Shown in pieces: positions 42,926 through 53,313 of a stretch of DNA of 64,000 nt. Under the pieces are notes generated by a model, which saw nothing but the letters and a program-made list of their open reading frames with translations, searched no databases and was not told the origin of the DNA. The stretch is taken from positions 171,176 through 235,175 of the forward strand of contig KV918860.1 of the NCBI GenBank assembly GCA_002049455.2, given 5' to 3'. The stretch is from Porphyra umbilicalis (taxonomy: Eukaryota; Rhodophyta; Bangiophyceae; Bangiales; Bangiaceae). A program made the position numbers and the translations under genes. The number at the start of each line of letters is the position of its first letter. Within the stretch, counting starts at the first letter, position 1.

Positions 42926-45543
42926 AAAGATGCCGTAATGGGCGTTCGAGGCAAATCTGACGAGTCCAGGCAAGAGCACCAGACTCCGATTGCAACTCTG
43001 GTAAGATCGGTTGTGTCGCGATCTGGTTGCAGATGCTACATGGCAAGCAGACGGCCTTGAGACAGACGATGCTGCCACCATCCGGTGCACCGTCATCACA
43101 CACGACCAAGTCACGCGCTTTTTAGATGAACGTGGCCCATACAACGGCATGTATAGTTGGTGTGACGTGTCGTCCGCAGCACTTGAGGGCGTCTGCTTTT
43201 TAGGTCCGTAAGCCGATGCAAGCACATTCCTGGATCAGAAGATTGGAGTAGTTGTTTCACTCAACAAGTTGAGTTTCTGACCTGAGAAAGGCACTGCCAT
43301 TTACATGAGTTCAGGTACGTAGGCGAAAAACGTTTCTATGTTCATAGTGATGAACCACAGTATCTCTGCAACACCAAAACCACAAATACGACTACCACTC
43401 ACGCGTCGATGGTGGAGGCCGCTCAGCGGCGGCTGCGTCGTCGCCACTGGCGGTCGCCGACCCAAAAGAGCGTCAAACCGTTGTCGTCGGCAGCATGCAT
43501 CACGCAATGGACGGTTTCACCCTCGGTGCCGCCAGCCACCGGTAGCCGCAGCTGTGGGTGCAGGTGCCGTGCGTGGCCGCAGTTGCTCGCCGAGTGCGAG
43601 CATGGGATGGCGCTGCCGACTGGTGGCACCGTCACGACGTTGATTGCTACCGTTGGATGGCGACCCCCTGAGCTGTCGGCTGGTGGTGGCCGGCCCTGAC
43701 AAAAGGCTGCCGTTCCACTTGTGCGCGCCCCACCACACGGCTGCACGTGAATGCGGGGTTACGCCCCCTGTTCCGTGGGTGGCTGCCACCCCCAGTGTCC
43801 CGGGCGCCCCAGTGTGCTGCACAGGCCGAGATACACGCTGGAGACGGTGGTGGACAGTGCCTTGAGCTGGTCGTGGCCCGTGGGGGTGGTTGGAATGCGT
43901 TACACCTTGCCACCGGCGACGGGCGCCAGTGGCTCTGTCATGCCGGCACAGGCCAAGCGCTGTCGCCCGCGGGCCGCGCCTCTTGTCCACTGTCCCTCCA
44001 GTAGTTTTTAGTAGCCACGACCTCCCAGAGGGACAGTTCTCCAACAGGGCTATTTCAAAATGAGTGGGTCCTTACTTCGTTTTTATCATCCAAATTGTGC
44101 TTGCTGTCCATGACCCATATATGAGCCGACTTTTGTCAGCTCCAGCCCACGATCGGTTGCGTCGTGTGCTGTAAATGGCAAGCGCCCCACCCTCGATGCG
44201 GCAAAGGCGGCGAGTATTCCAGCACCGGCGCCGGGTCTGCCCGCCCCCCCCCGACGTGCTGCCCCTCGCGCGCCGTCCCCCCGCGATGCGCTGCCCGCCC
44301 CCGTGTCTCCCCCGCTCGGCCGCCCGCGGCGCGAGCGACCCCGTGTGGCCGCCTCGATGGGCCGCCTCGACGCGGCGCGCGCGGCGGCCGCCGCCGCCCC
44401 GACCCGCCGCCCGCCGCGGCGCGCGGCGCGCCCGCCGGCGCCCGCCCGTGCCCGTTCGCGGCGGCCCCCCGACCGGGCGCCGCGGCTGCCGCGGTCGGGT
44501 GGGGACAGCCGGCCACCCCCCCCCCCCCCCCCCCCCCCCCCCCCGCCCCCCACCTCAGCCGTCAGCGGCAACCGCGACGCCGGCACCTTCCCCCGCGCGC
44601 CTCACCCCCGCCGCCGCCCCCCGTTGCGGCCGTGACGGCCGGGGGGCGGCGCGGCCGCCCCGTGCCGCCCCGCCCCGCCCGGTGCGGGCGCCCATTGGGC
44701 GGCAACGACGGGGGCGGGGCGGGCGCGTCGTCGGCACGCCCCGAGACGCGCGGCGGCGGGGGGTCGGTCGGGGCACACCCCCCCCGGCGCGCGCGCCCGG
44801 GCCCCCACCCCCCCGCGTCGCGGCGCGCGCGCGGGGCGGCGGCGCGGCGGGCCCGCCCCCCGGCAATGGCGCCGCCGCCGCCCCGTTGGGCCACGTACGC
44901 GCGGCGGCCGCCCGCGGGCGGGGCGGTCGGGCGGCCGGCCGCACCGTTGGCAGTCGGCGGCGGCGGCGGCGGCGGCGGCGGTGACGGCGGCGCTGACGAT
45001 CGGCGACGTGGGGCGCGGCGCCGTGGCGGCGGCGGCCACCGCCGTGGCGCGCCCCCGCCCGTGCGGCACTGGGGCATGGCGCCGCGGCCGGCACCCGCGG
45101 CGCCCGTCCATAGCGCCGCGCCCTCTGAGCCGCGGCGCCCGCCCGTGGCGCTGCGGGCGGGACGGGCGCGCGCCCCAACGGCCCCGCCGGCCCCCGTTGC
45201 GCCCGCGGCAGTGGCGGCGCCCCGCTGCCGCCGCGGCCGCCGCGTGACACTGCCCTCCTCCGCCGCTGTCGGCGCCGTGTCGGCGGCGGCGGCCGCCGTC
45301 TGCCGCCGCCGCCCGCCGCCGCGCCGGCGGCGGGATGCCTTGATCAGCGCGCGCGCGCGCGGGCGGTCCCAGTCATCGGAAAGAGTTCCCCAAAGCGCAT
45401 CCAGCCCAGCCGCCGCCCCCGCCACGCCACGCCCGCCGCCACCCGCCGCGTCGGCCGCCGGTGGGTGTGCGCGTCGAGGTCCCCCCCCCTCCCCCCCCCC
45501 CCCTCCGCCCCTTCCCCGGCCTCGGTCCGGTGCAGCCGACACC

Positions 45544-47379
45544 ATGCGGCGCAGCGCGGCGCTGCGCGCCGCGGCGGCGGCCGCCGTGGCGGTCGCCGCG
45601 GTGCTGACCGCCGCCGCCACGGGGGCGGCGGCGGCGGAAGGGGGGCCCCCCCACGGCGCCGGCTGCGCGTGTGGCGCGCCGGGTGCCGACGAGGAGCACC
45701 GGGTGCTGGTGCTCGGCGCGGGGGTGGCGGGCGCGACCGTTGCGCGGTCGCTCGCCGCGGCGGGGGTGGGGGACGTGCTCGTGTTGGAGGCGGCGGCGGT
45801 GGTGGGGGGGCGCTTGCGGCAGGCGCCCTTGGGGGACATCAAGGTGGAGGTTGGCGCCAACTGGTACGGACGGTCGGGGGGGTGTGGGAGGGGGGGGCGG
45901 CGGGGGGCGGTGGAGCTTTTGTCTATGGTGGCGGGTGCGCGCTGTGCGCCGTGTGTGCGCCGCGTGGGGCGGTCAGACGGGGCAGGGGGGCACGCGCGTC
46001 CGTGCGTGCCTCGGGCTTCCCGCAGAGGGACACGCGGCTGACTGGAAGCTTTGGCTCTGGCGGCGTTGCGGCCATCCCCCGCTTTGGTGTGGCATGCCTC
46101 GCGCCCTTTTGCCCATTCTGGTGCCACCCCCTCCCCCACCTCCTTCCTTCTCCGGCGTAGGGTGCAAGGCTACACGGCGGAAAACTCCATGTCGGACTTT
46201 ATCAACTCCACCGGCCTCCTCGGCGTCCCCACGGACTGGGATTCGCTGGCGCTTGTCCGGCCCGGCGGCGAGGTCGTCCCCGACGAGGTCGCGGATCCCC
46301 TGTGGGAGCAGTTTGAGGAGGCCCTCGCGGCCACCTACCGCCTCGCCGAGGAGCTGCCGACCACCCAAACGGTGGACGTTGCGTCGGCGCTGCTCGCGAC
46401 GGGCGGGTGGGAGGCGCTCGACCCCGTTGCGGTGGCCATTGAGCGCTTCTACATTGACTATGAGTACGCGGTGCCCGCGGCCGAGTTGGCCGTGCGGGGG
46501 CTCGCCGCCATGTACCGCCCCGACGCGGCCGAGACGGTCGACTACTTTGTCACGGACCCCCGCGGCTTTGCGCACGTCGTGCGGCGGCTGCTCGCGGACG
46601 CGGGCATCCCCAACACGGCGTCGCCGCCGCCCAACCGGCTGCGCCTCAACACGACCGTCACGGACGTGGCGTATGGGGAGACGGGCGTGTGCGTGACGAC
46701 CGCCGACGGCCGCCGCTTTGGCGCCGACTATGCCGTGTCGACCTTTTCCGTGGGCGTCCTCCAAGCCGCCCTCATGACCGGCGCCGCCCGCCCGGCGGGG
46801 GCCATCACCCTCACCCCGCCCGTGCCGGCGGCCAAGCGGCTGGCGATTTCGTCGATGAAGCTCGCCGACTATGTCAAGGTGTTTGCGCGGTGGGACGAGC
46901 CGATCTTTTCGGAAACGGACCCGCTCTTCCTCCTCCCCACCTCGTGCGAGGACGACCGGTGGATCGACGTGCACAATTTGAACCACGCGGGCAACATGCT
47001 GCCGGGCGGCGCGAACGTGCTCCTCCTCACCGCCACCGCGTCGTACGGGCGCGCGCTGACGTGTCAGGCGGCCAATGTGACGGCCGCGGCGATTGCGTCG
47101 ATTGTGTCGTCGATCGCCGGCCGCCCCGTGCCGCCGCCGACGCACGTGACGCTCGGCCAGTGGTACGCGGATCCCCTCTTTCGTGGCGCCTACTCGGCGA
47201 CGCCGCCGGGCTTTGGGGCCGACGATTGGGCCGAGTTGAACCGCCCGCTCGGGCGCCTCCACTTTGCGGGCGAGGCGCACGCGCTCAACGGGACCAACGG
47301 GTTTGTGCAGGGCTCGTGGGAGAGTGGGATTGTGACGGCGGCGGCGGTGGTGGCGGCGATCAAGGCGGAGACGGCTTGA
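45544..47379 (+). CDS. Secreted flavin amine oxidase (polyamine-oxidase-like)
   Basis: FAD-dependent oxidase of the polyamine oxidase/LSD family, oxidising amines to aldehydes with release of H2O2. Exon 1 is 45544-45863. The intron is 45864-46160 (297 bp; donor GTACGG, acceptor GCGTAG). Exon 2 is 46161-47379. The product is 512 residues. An N-terminal signal peptide (ALRAAAAAAVAVAAVLTAAA) implies secretion. The dinucleotide fold is VLVLGAGVAGATVARSL followed by LVLEAAAVVGGRLRQ. The junction restores the invariant VGANWVQGYTAEN. The C-terminal FAD motif is LHFAGEAHALNGTNGFVQGS. Length matches plant apoplastic polyamine oxidases. Likely role: extracellular polyamine catabolism and H2O2 generation for wall cross-linking or defence. 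Substrate specificity is inference. The upstream GC-rich tract is non-coding. Confidence 0.95.
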
Positions 47380-48879
47380 GGGCAGGGGCCTTGGGGGGGG
47401 GGGGGGGGGGCAGGGTCGGCCCGGACCGCCCCTACCCATGGCGCTTGGTCGCTACCGCAGTGACAGGGCCACATCGGGCGCACAGGGCACGAGAGGGTCA
47501 GGTACGGCCGAAAAGGGACGGTCGGTCGGCCGGCCGCGGACCTCGTCTCGGCGTCTGCCGGGGATTGTTTCTCGCTTCGAACTACTTTTTTTATTATTTG
47601 AAAATCTTCGCGCGCCGGTGGCCACCGGTCCACCGCGGACGGGTCGGCGCTGACGGCTGCGCCGTCAACGGCGGGCAGCGGCACGGTGGTGACGTGTAGG
47701 CTCTCTCGCGCGCGCTTCCGCCAACAGGTGACGGAGTTTGAAATGCAGGCAACAGTGCCAATGGTTCGGGCGTGGTGGTTGGGTGGTCGGGACCCCTCCG
47801 CGGGCCATCCTGCTCAGGCTGCACCGGCACTCGCAGACCACCGAATGAGCACGATAGAACCAACGCTCCACTGAGGCGCGACCCCAAAATGGAGAGCGAC
47901 CGCCACCGTGAAGGTCAATGTCGGTGGGGACCCGCAAGGCCACGACCCCACGGCCGTCCGGCCCGTCGCCAGTGGCGCCGCCACTGGTGTGGCGCCGTCC
48001 ACGTTGGTCACCACGACGGTCACCGACAGCTTCTGGTCTGCAGGCGCGGTGACCGTGTTGGGTGGCACGCCACCCGGCCCGTGCGGTCGGGGTGGCCGCG
48101 TCGCCGCGTCGGGTGGGGTCCCCGGCTCCGTCGGCGCCACGCACCGCCGATGGGGCGGCGGCAGCGGCCGCCGGCCGGCGACCGCTCGCGGCGTCACCCA
48201 CCGCCGGGCGATGCGGGTGGCGGTACGGCGACGGCGACGGGCGTGGCGGCGCCCGCTCAGGGGGGTGCCCCCGGGCGGGTGTCTGTCTGGCGGCCGCGGG
48301 CCGCGAGGATCGCACTGATCTTAGTGGCCCGTTCTCTGTCTCCACCAACAACGGCGGAGCGTGGTGTCACAGAGAACACTCCACCCGAGTCGTTTATGCA
48401 AGCAGGCTACTTTTGGCCACTGCTCGGTCAATGTCCAGCCTCCTGGCAGCCAGATCCGTCCGCCCCGAGATGGACGGCTGGCAATGCGCGGGCAGGGAGG
48501 GCCATCCGCCTCCACACGTGCGGCTGGTCCACACGTGCAGCGGCGCTTCCACTGTGGCCGGTCGGCCAGCGGAGCCCGGCCCTAAGTCGGCGTCCTCTTT
48601 CTTTCGCAAGCCCCTCGCCAGGGACACCCCTTGGCTGGTATCCTATGTGCCCTTCTCCTCTTGAACCCCAAGTGCCCCTCTCCCTGTCCGCTCTGTTCAC
48701 CCCCTGCTCGTCCACCCCCATTTCCGACCTGCTCGAGCTGTTGGTGTGGGTGCCCCTGTCTCCTCTCTCCCCGCTTTCTTTGGGCGACTTCTTCCCCCTC
48801 GGTGCTGGTCCTTCTCTGCATCGGGTGCATCTCGGCTTGTGTTGCTTGCATCTCTCTTCTCGCCCCTCCTTCCCCCGCC
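47380..48879. other. Intergenic region between two flavoenzyme genes
   Basis: 1.5 kb. An AT-rich island at 47580-47610 is followed by GC-rich shadow frames. A CT-rich stretch at 48590-48875 probably forms the 5' leader of the monooxygenase gene. Confidence 0.5.
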
Positions 48880-50504
48880 ATGCTCGACGTCTTTGTCATT
48901 GGCGGCGGCCCCGCCGGTGCCCTCGCCGCCCTCCTCGTTGGCTCCCCGGGTGCGGCTGCGGCCGTCGACGGGGCGCCTCCCAGTGGCGCCTCCCCCCCCC
49001 CCCCACTGGCGGCGGGCGCCCCCCCATTGCCGCCCGCGTGACGCTCGTCGAAAGCAGCGCCCCCCCCACCGCGTCTTTGTCGGGCGGTCGCTCTTTCTCC
49101 TACCTCATTGGCCCCCGCGGGGCGGCGGCGCTCGACCGGGTGCCGGCTCTGCTGCCGGCCATCCGCGCCACGGGCGTGCCGTCTCGACCACTAGCCATCA
49201 CCTCCCTCGCCGCCGACGGGTCGGTGACGGTCAATTCGGATATGGGCAAGTCTCTCCAGTCCCGCACGGCGGCGATGCAGCCGGGCTCGTGGTTGCACCG
49301 CAACGCGTTTATGCGGCTGCTCTATGAGCAGCTGGACGCGGCGGCGGCGGTGGGGGGCGGACACCTGACCGTGCGCACCGACACGGCGTGTGTCGGGTTG
49401 GCGCCGCCCGTCGTGCTTACGGACGACGACGGCGTGCCGGTGGGTGGGGGCGACACGGACCGGCGGGCCTTGTTGACGCTGCGCAACAAGCACACGGGGG
49501 AGGAGGAGGTGGTCCGCCCCGACCTCGTCATTGGCGCCGACGGCGTGCGGTCGCTCGTCCGCAACGCGCTCGGTGGGGCGCTCGGGTATGGGGACCCCGC
49601 CGACTTTACCCGCCACTACCCGTCGCCCGCCGCCAAGGTCGCCTACCGCACGCTGGCGCTCCTACCGTGCCCGCCGCTAAACGCGGACGGCTCCATGACC
49701 GCCGAGCCCCACATGATGTACGTGTGTCGGGGCAAGGCGTTCAACCTCGGGCTGCTGTGCGTCGGGTCGGACCCGACGCTGCCGCGCATCGGCACCGTTA
49801 CGCGGTTGGCGGCGGACCCGATTTGGCAGCTCCGCACCGTCGACGAGTACTGGGCGGCGTTTGAGGACAACTTCCCGCACTTGCCCCTGCGGCAAATGGT
49901 CGCCCCCGGGGCGATGGAGGCGTTTGCGGCGGGGACCACCGTGTCCTTCCCGACGCCGACCATGCCCGAAGCGCTCGGGGGGGGGGTCGGCGCCACGGGG
50001 GTGGCGCTCGTCGGGGACGCCGCGCACACCTTCCCGCCCGACCTCGGGCAGGGCGTCAACGCGGCGCTCGAGGACGTGGGCATCCTCGTCGACTTGCTCG
50101 CCGAGCACGCGGCTGCCGGCAGGAGCAGTGGCGACGGTGGCGGCGACGGCGGCGGCGGCACCACACCGTCCCAGGCGGTGGACCCGACCGCCGTCGCAGC
50201 CGCCTACCACGCCGCCCGCCGGGACGACGTGGCCGCCCTCATTCGGCTGATGCAAGTCGGCGCGCCCTACCAGTACGGGCAGGACAAGGTGCGGCAGGCG
50301 CTGTGGGGGGTGTCCCTCCTCGGGCGGGTGAAGCTCGCCAACGCGGCGCCGGGGGTGTTTGCGGCGCCCATCTTTACGGCCGTCAACACGACCGACGGGT
50401 ACGCTGCCATTTGGCGGCGGGAGCGGGAGACGCGGCGGCGGGTGATGGGGGGGTGCTGGCCGTCGCGGCGGCGGTCGTGGCGGCAATCGTGCGGTAGGGT
50501 GTGA
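48880..50504 (+). CDS. FAD-dependent monooxygenase, kynurenine 3-monooxygenase-like, two frame breaks
   Basis: Class A flavoprotein hydroxylase. ATG 48880 gives MLDVFVIGGGPAGALAALL (FAD GxGxxG). After a Pro/Ala insert the frame changes at C-runs (48992-49004 or 49019-49025) into IAARVTLVESSAPP. The body then runs unbroken: GGRSFSYLIGPRGAAALD (the KMO-type segment), LVIGADGVRSLVRNAL (DG motif) and VALVGDAAHTFPPDLGQGVN (GD motif), with NAALED close to the KMO NAGFED. Near the end the raw frame reads VMGGCWPSRRR and stops at 50504. One extra G in the 7-G run 50447-50453 instead gives GGVLAVAAAVVAAIVR, stop at 50497: a C-terminal membrane anchor like that of eukaryotic KMO. Both breaks need +1 base, suggesting undercalled homopolymers. 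The substrate could be kynurenine or another aromatic or isoprenoid; not settled. Confidence 0.85.
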
Positions 50505-52088
50505 GAGGCGGGGGGCAGGGTGGGGCGGGGGGGTTTGGGCATGGAGCGAGCGGTGACAGGTGCAACGTGCGCGTCGAGGAAGGACATAGAGCCGTTGTCA
50601 CGAGGGAGCGACGCAGCCCACGACGTTGCCGTCTCTTCTGCTGATTGCGACTGGAGCGCCTGCCTCACGGCAAACCCCCACCCGGGCGCCACGCTCCCGG
50701 TGTTGCCGAACAGCACCAATTCGTCCCGTGGCCGCATCGACCGGACGATTCCGCACACGGGACAGTCGCCAGCACCTGCTTCCGCAGCCGAGCCAGGCCC
50801 GACGGGACGATTGTGTACACAGCCCGCTGGTCTGGGCAAGACATGCCATGCATGGCGTTCACCAGGGATGGAAAAAATCGCGATTTTTTACATCTCGGAT
50901 CGATTAATCTATAGACTAATCTATTAAATATCGATTTTTCAATAAATCAATGGTTTTACTGCCTGTGACTTCGACTGCGGGCTGTGTCTGACCATCCAAG
51001 GCGCCGCCGCGTCCCTGGTCCGAGGGTGCTCGCTTGCCTCGGTCGGTGGTGGACATTTTACGCTTCACACTGAGTGGCGCGTCGGTCATCCTGAGGTGGA
51101 AGAGAGAAGAGCGGAGAGGCCGAGGTGGTCGCCGTTGTCCGTCCGGTGCGAGGTGAGGGTGAGTGAGGAGCCGCCACTGTAGACGAGGCCGCCCCCGCTG
51201 CCGCTCTTCACCGTTGTGACCACCCCGCCCCCGCACCGTCAGCCACCAAGACGCGTGTCGCACCACAGGCAGCGGACGAGACCCGAGGCGACAGCCTTCT
51301 AGCATTAAGTTAAAAACACATAAAAAACGGGAGAAAGGCAACTGATTAATCTATAGATTAAATATGTATTAAATCGATTTAATTTAATGCATGCATTTTA
51401 TTGTGCCAACCCTGGCGTACACGTCTCTTGGCCTGCATCAGAAGCACTGCTTGCCAGTCGGCCGTCGGGCAAGTCCCAGAAACACGGCCAAGCTGTTCAC
51501 CTGGAGCGTGCTACTTTTGTGCCGGAAAAGCAGTTTAGGATGATCTCGCGCGCCCTCCGCCGGCATAATCGAGACGTGGAGTGGCCCCCACTAACACCCG
51601 CTCTGGGTGGCTTTGGTGGACCGCCGTTGGCGCGTTGGTGCGTTCCGCGGGAGATGTGCGCACGCCGCTCGCGGCGGGGGGTTTGCGGACCAGAACCGCC
51701 CGCCTGCGAAGCACACGTGCGTGCCCCCGACGGTTGACGGCCGATTGGCGCCGCCTCGGGCGACCCTGCCGAGTGGCGTCTCAGTTCGAGGGGCGCCTCC
51801 GAACGGAGCTCCCTCTCAGCCCCCCCTCATCCGGTGGAAGATTCAGCAGACGGAGGGGTGTGGCGGGTGCGGGAGGGGGGGCGCCCCTCGGCGTTGGAGG
51901 TGTGCGTGCGAACCGGCCTGGGCAGTCATAGAAGTGTGCTCTCCTCAAAAACGTCCTCGCCGTGGGAGAAGGTGTAGCCCGAGAAACTGCCCCGCCAACT
52001 CGACGCTTGCTCGCCCCACTGCTAGAGGCGCACTCGTGCAGTCCCTTGCGTCCCCGCAATACACGCTTGACCCGTTGTACGCTTCACC
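50505..52088. other. Intergenic with an AT-rich palindromic island
   Basis: 1.6 kb. Positions 50870-50950 and 51330-51400 are AT-rich and share GATTAATCTATAGA words around a GC-rich centre, perhaps a degraded MITE-like element. Positions 51400-52088 hold GC-rich sequence leading to the Rieske gene. No supported gene. Confidence 0.5.
50872..50889. repeat. 18-bp perfect palindrome AAAAAATCGCGATTTTTT
   Basis: Perfect palindrome at the left edge of the AT-rich island, 15 bp after another perfect palindrome GCCATGCATGGC (50845-50856). Confidence 0.7.
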
Positions 52089-52867
52089 ATGGCTGCCTTT
52101 GTCACATCTGCGGGCGCCCCCGTCGTCGGCACTCCCCGCCCTTCGCCAGCGATTTGCAGCCGCCGCGTCTTTGCCGGCACCGCGGTCGCCTCCCCTTCTG
52201 CCGCTCGCGCGGCGCCCCTAACCATGAAGACGGACGTGTGGGTGCCGCTCGTCGAAACGGCCGCCCTGGAGCCCGGGGAGCTCAAGGCCGTCTATACCAC
52301 CGGCCAGAGCATCCTCGTCACGTGCGACATCGACGGCCAGGTGTACGCGTCGTCTAACATCTGCCCGCACCTGGGCACGCCCCTGACGGACGGATCCGTC
52401 GGTGACGGCGTGCTGACGTGCGCGCAACACAAGAGCAGCTGGGATCTCAAGACTGGAGAGCTGGCCGGCGAGTGGTGCCCCTTCCCGCCTGTGCTTGGGC
52501 CACTGCTTGGCAAGCTGCAGGCGCCCAGCACGCTTGCTGTCTTCCCTGTCAGAGAGAAATCTGGCACAATCGAGGCTCTCCTGGATATGGATGCGGTGGC
52601 CGAGTTTGAGTCCGACTACTGGAAGGGGCTACTCGATGCGCAGGGCAAGGCCAGTGGTGACTGTACGTTGACCTTGACAGCGACATTGCTCCTTGTCATT
52701 GTCTTTTTCCAGACGATGCTCGTACCTGTGCCACTTGGTTCGGTTGGTTTCTGTGTTGTTGTTCCAAGGCTGACCACTCCGCCCGCTCCCACTCTTGCCT
52801 CGAGCTCTGGATGACTTGTCTCGGTCTGGTGCCATGTGTGCTCGTTCATGTCACCACAGACTATTGA
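52089..52867 (+). CDS. Plastid Rieske [2Fe-2S] protein (PSB33-like)
   Basis: Starts MAAFVTSAGAPVVGTP at 52089 with a plastid-type presequence (CSRRVFAGTAVASPSAARA). A Rieske domain follows, with both ligand boxes intact: CPHLG (C92, H94) and CAQHKSSWDL (C111, H114). It continues GEWCPFPPVLGPLLGKLQ and ends near YWKGLLDAQGKASG. Domain order and the WVPLVETAAL start resemble plant PSB33 (a thylakoid protein), whose cluster ligands are, as I recall, lost. The 3' end is uncertain. Best model: donor GTACGT at 52663 and acceptor at 52859 (197-bp intron like other host introns), giving a two-Tyr end and stop at 52867 (193 residues). Alternatives are a 50-bp intron to 52712, or no splicing with stop at 52814, which adds a hydrophobic tail. 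Probably electron transfer or photosystem II upkeep. Confidence 0.88.
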
Positions 52868-53313
52868 TGCACTTGCAAGTAAGTGTCGGCACGTTTGTCC
52901 GCCACCGCTGTTTCTCCTTTCTGCTTGTATGGCTCTCACCTGTCCCCACGCATTGACGTCGTGTAGCGCGGTTTCGTTTTGCGAGCTGCCGAGTTCCTAC
53001 CTCATGTGTGAGTCGTGTGCGCGCCGCTTGTGATGGCAACCCGTTCGTTGTCAGAAACAAATTTCCTCCGCCAAACCGTGTCATGAGCGCAAGCGCAACC
53101 CGACCGACCGCGTCTGTTTCCTCACAGTCGGCTGCTGCGCGCCCTCGAGGCCTGCTGCATGCCCGTGGTATGTCACGTGCCCATGGTGGCAAATATGTAC
53201 AGGTGTTGGAAAGATTGGTCATATCCGAAGAATCCCACGTACCCCACAACCATCGCACCCAGCCGACAGCCGATGCCACTCCCAGTCGGCCCTAAAAACA
53301 TAAACCAGTCGCC
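52868..53313. other. Convergent spacer between Rieske and LepA genes
   Basis: 446 bp of near-neutral composition. It has a strong donor-like GTAAGT at 52879 and an acceptor-like CTCACAG near 53127, so a 3' UTR intron of the Rieske gene is possible. No coding sequence was supported. Confidence 0.5.

Larger units (their letters stand above)
32630..42960. mobile_element. Candidate 10.3-kb Plavaka/CACTA-like DNA transposon with accessory genes
   Basis: A block bracketed by two CATCAG/GATGGG-rich tracts. Each is followed outward or inward by the same 15-nt word starting TTCGAGGCAAA (32800 and 42945). Inside are a Plavaka-like DDE transposase (minus), a small convergent gene and an 841-residue accessory protein (plus). 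The bracketing sequences are in direct orientation, so they are not classical terminal inverted repeats, and exact ends were not found. CACTA-superfamily elements commonly carry arrays of short subterminal motifs and captured genes, which is what this resembles. The limits given are those of the shared tracts only. Confidence 0.5.
42257..45543. other. Gene-poor stretch, right flank of the transposon block
   Basis: Contains a 21-bp tandem duplication (42440-42481), the right CATCAG tract and an AT-richer part at 42950-43330. Positions 44180-45540 are a very GC-rich tract of C runs and GCC repeats leading into the amine oxidase. Open frames there are shadows. Confidence 0.5.

Noticed and set aside
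32630-42960. Flanking CATCAG tracts as long terminal repeats of a retrotransposon
   Set aside because: Similarity is limited to short words, and the block encodes a DDE transposase with no reverse transcriptase.
43338-44044. Overlapping small frames on both strands downstream of the right CATCAG tract
   Set aside because: No conserved motif, no splice continuity and mutual overlap.
44164-46041. 625-codon plus frame overlapping the amine oxidase start
   Set aside because: The upstream 460 codons are Pro/Arg/Ala from GCC repeats. The true gene begins with a signal peptide at 45544.
12467-49025. Programmed -1 frameshifting as the main explanation of broken genes
   Set aside because: Intact 7-C (transporter) and 8-G (SMP-C2) runs, and breaks at runs of 11-18 bases, fit undercalled homopolymers better. 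Kept only as an alternative.
47772-50504. 910-codon frame covering the monooxygenase
   Set aside because: The first 370 codons precede the FAD-binding start at 48880, which is in a different frame; they are leader sequence, not protein.
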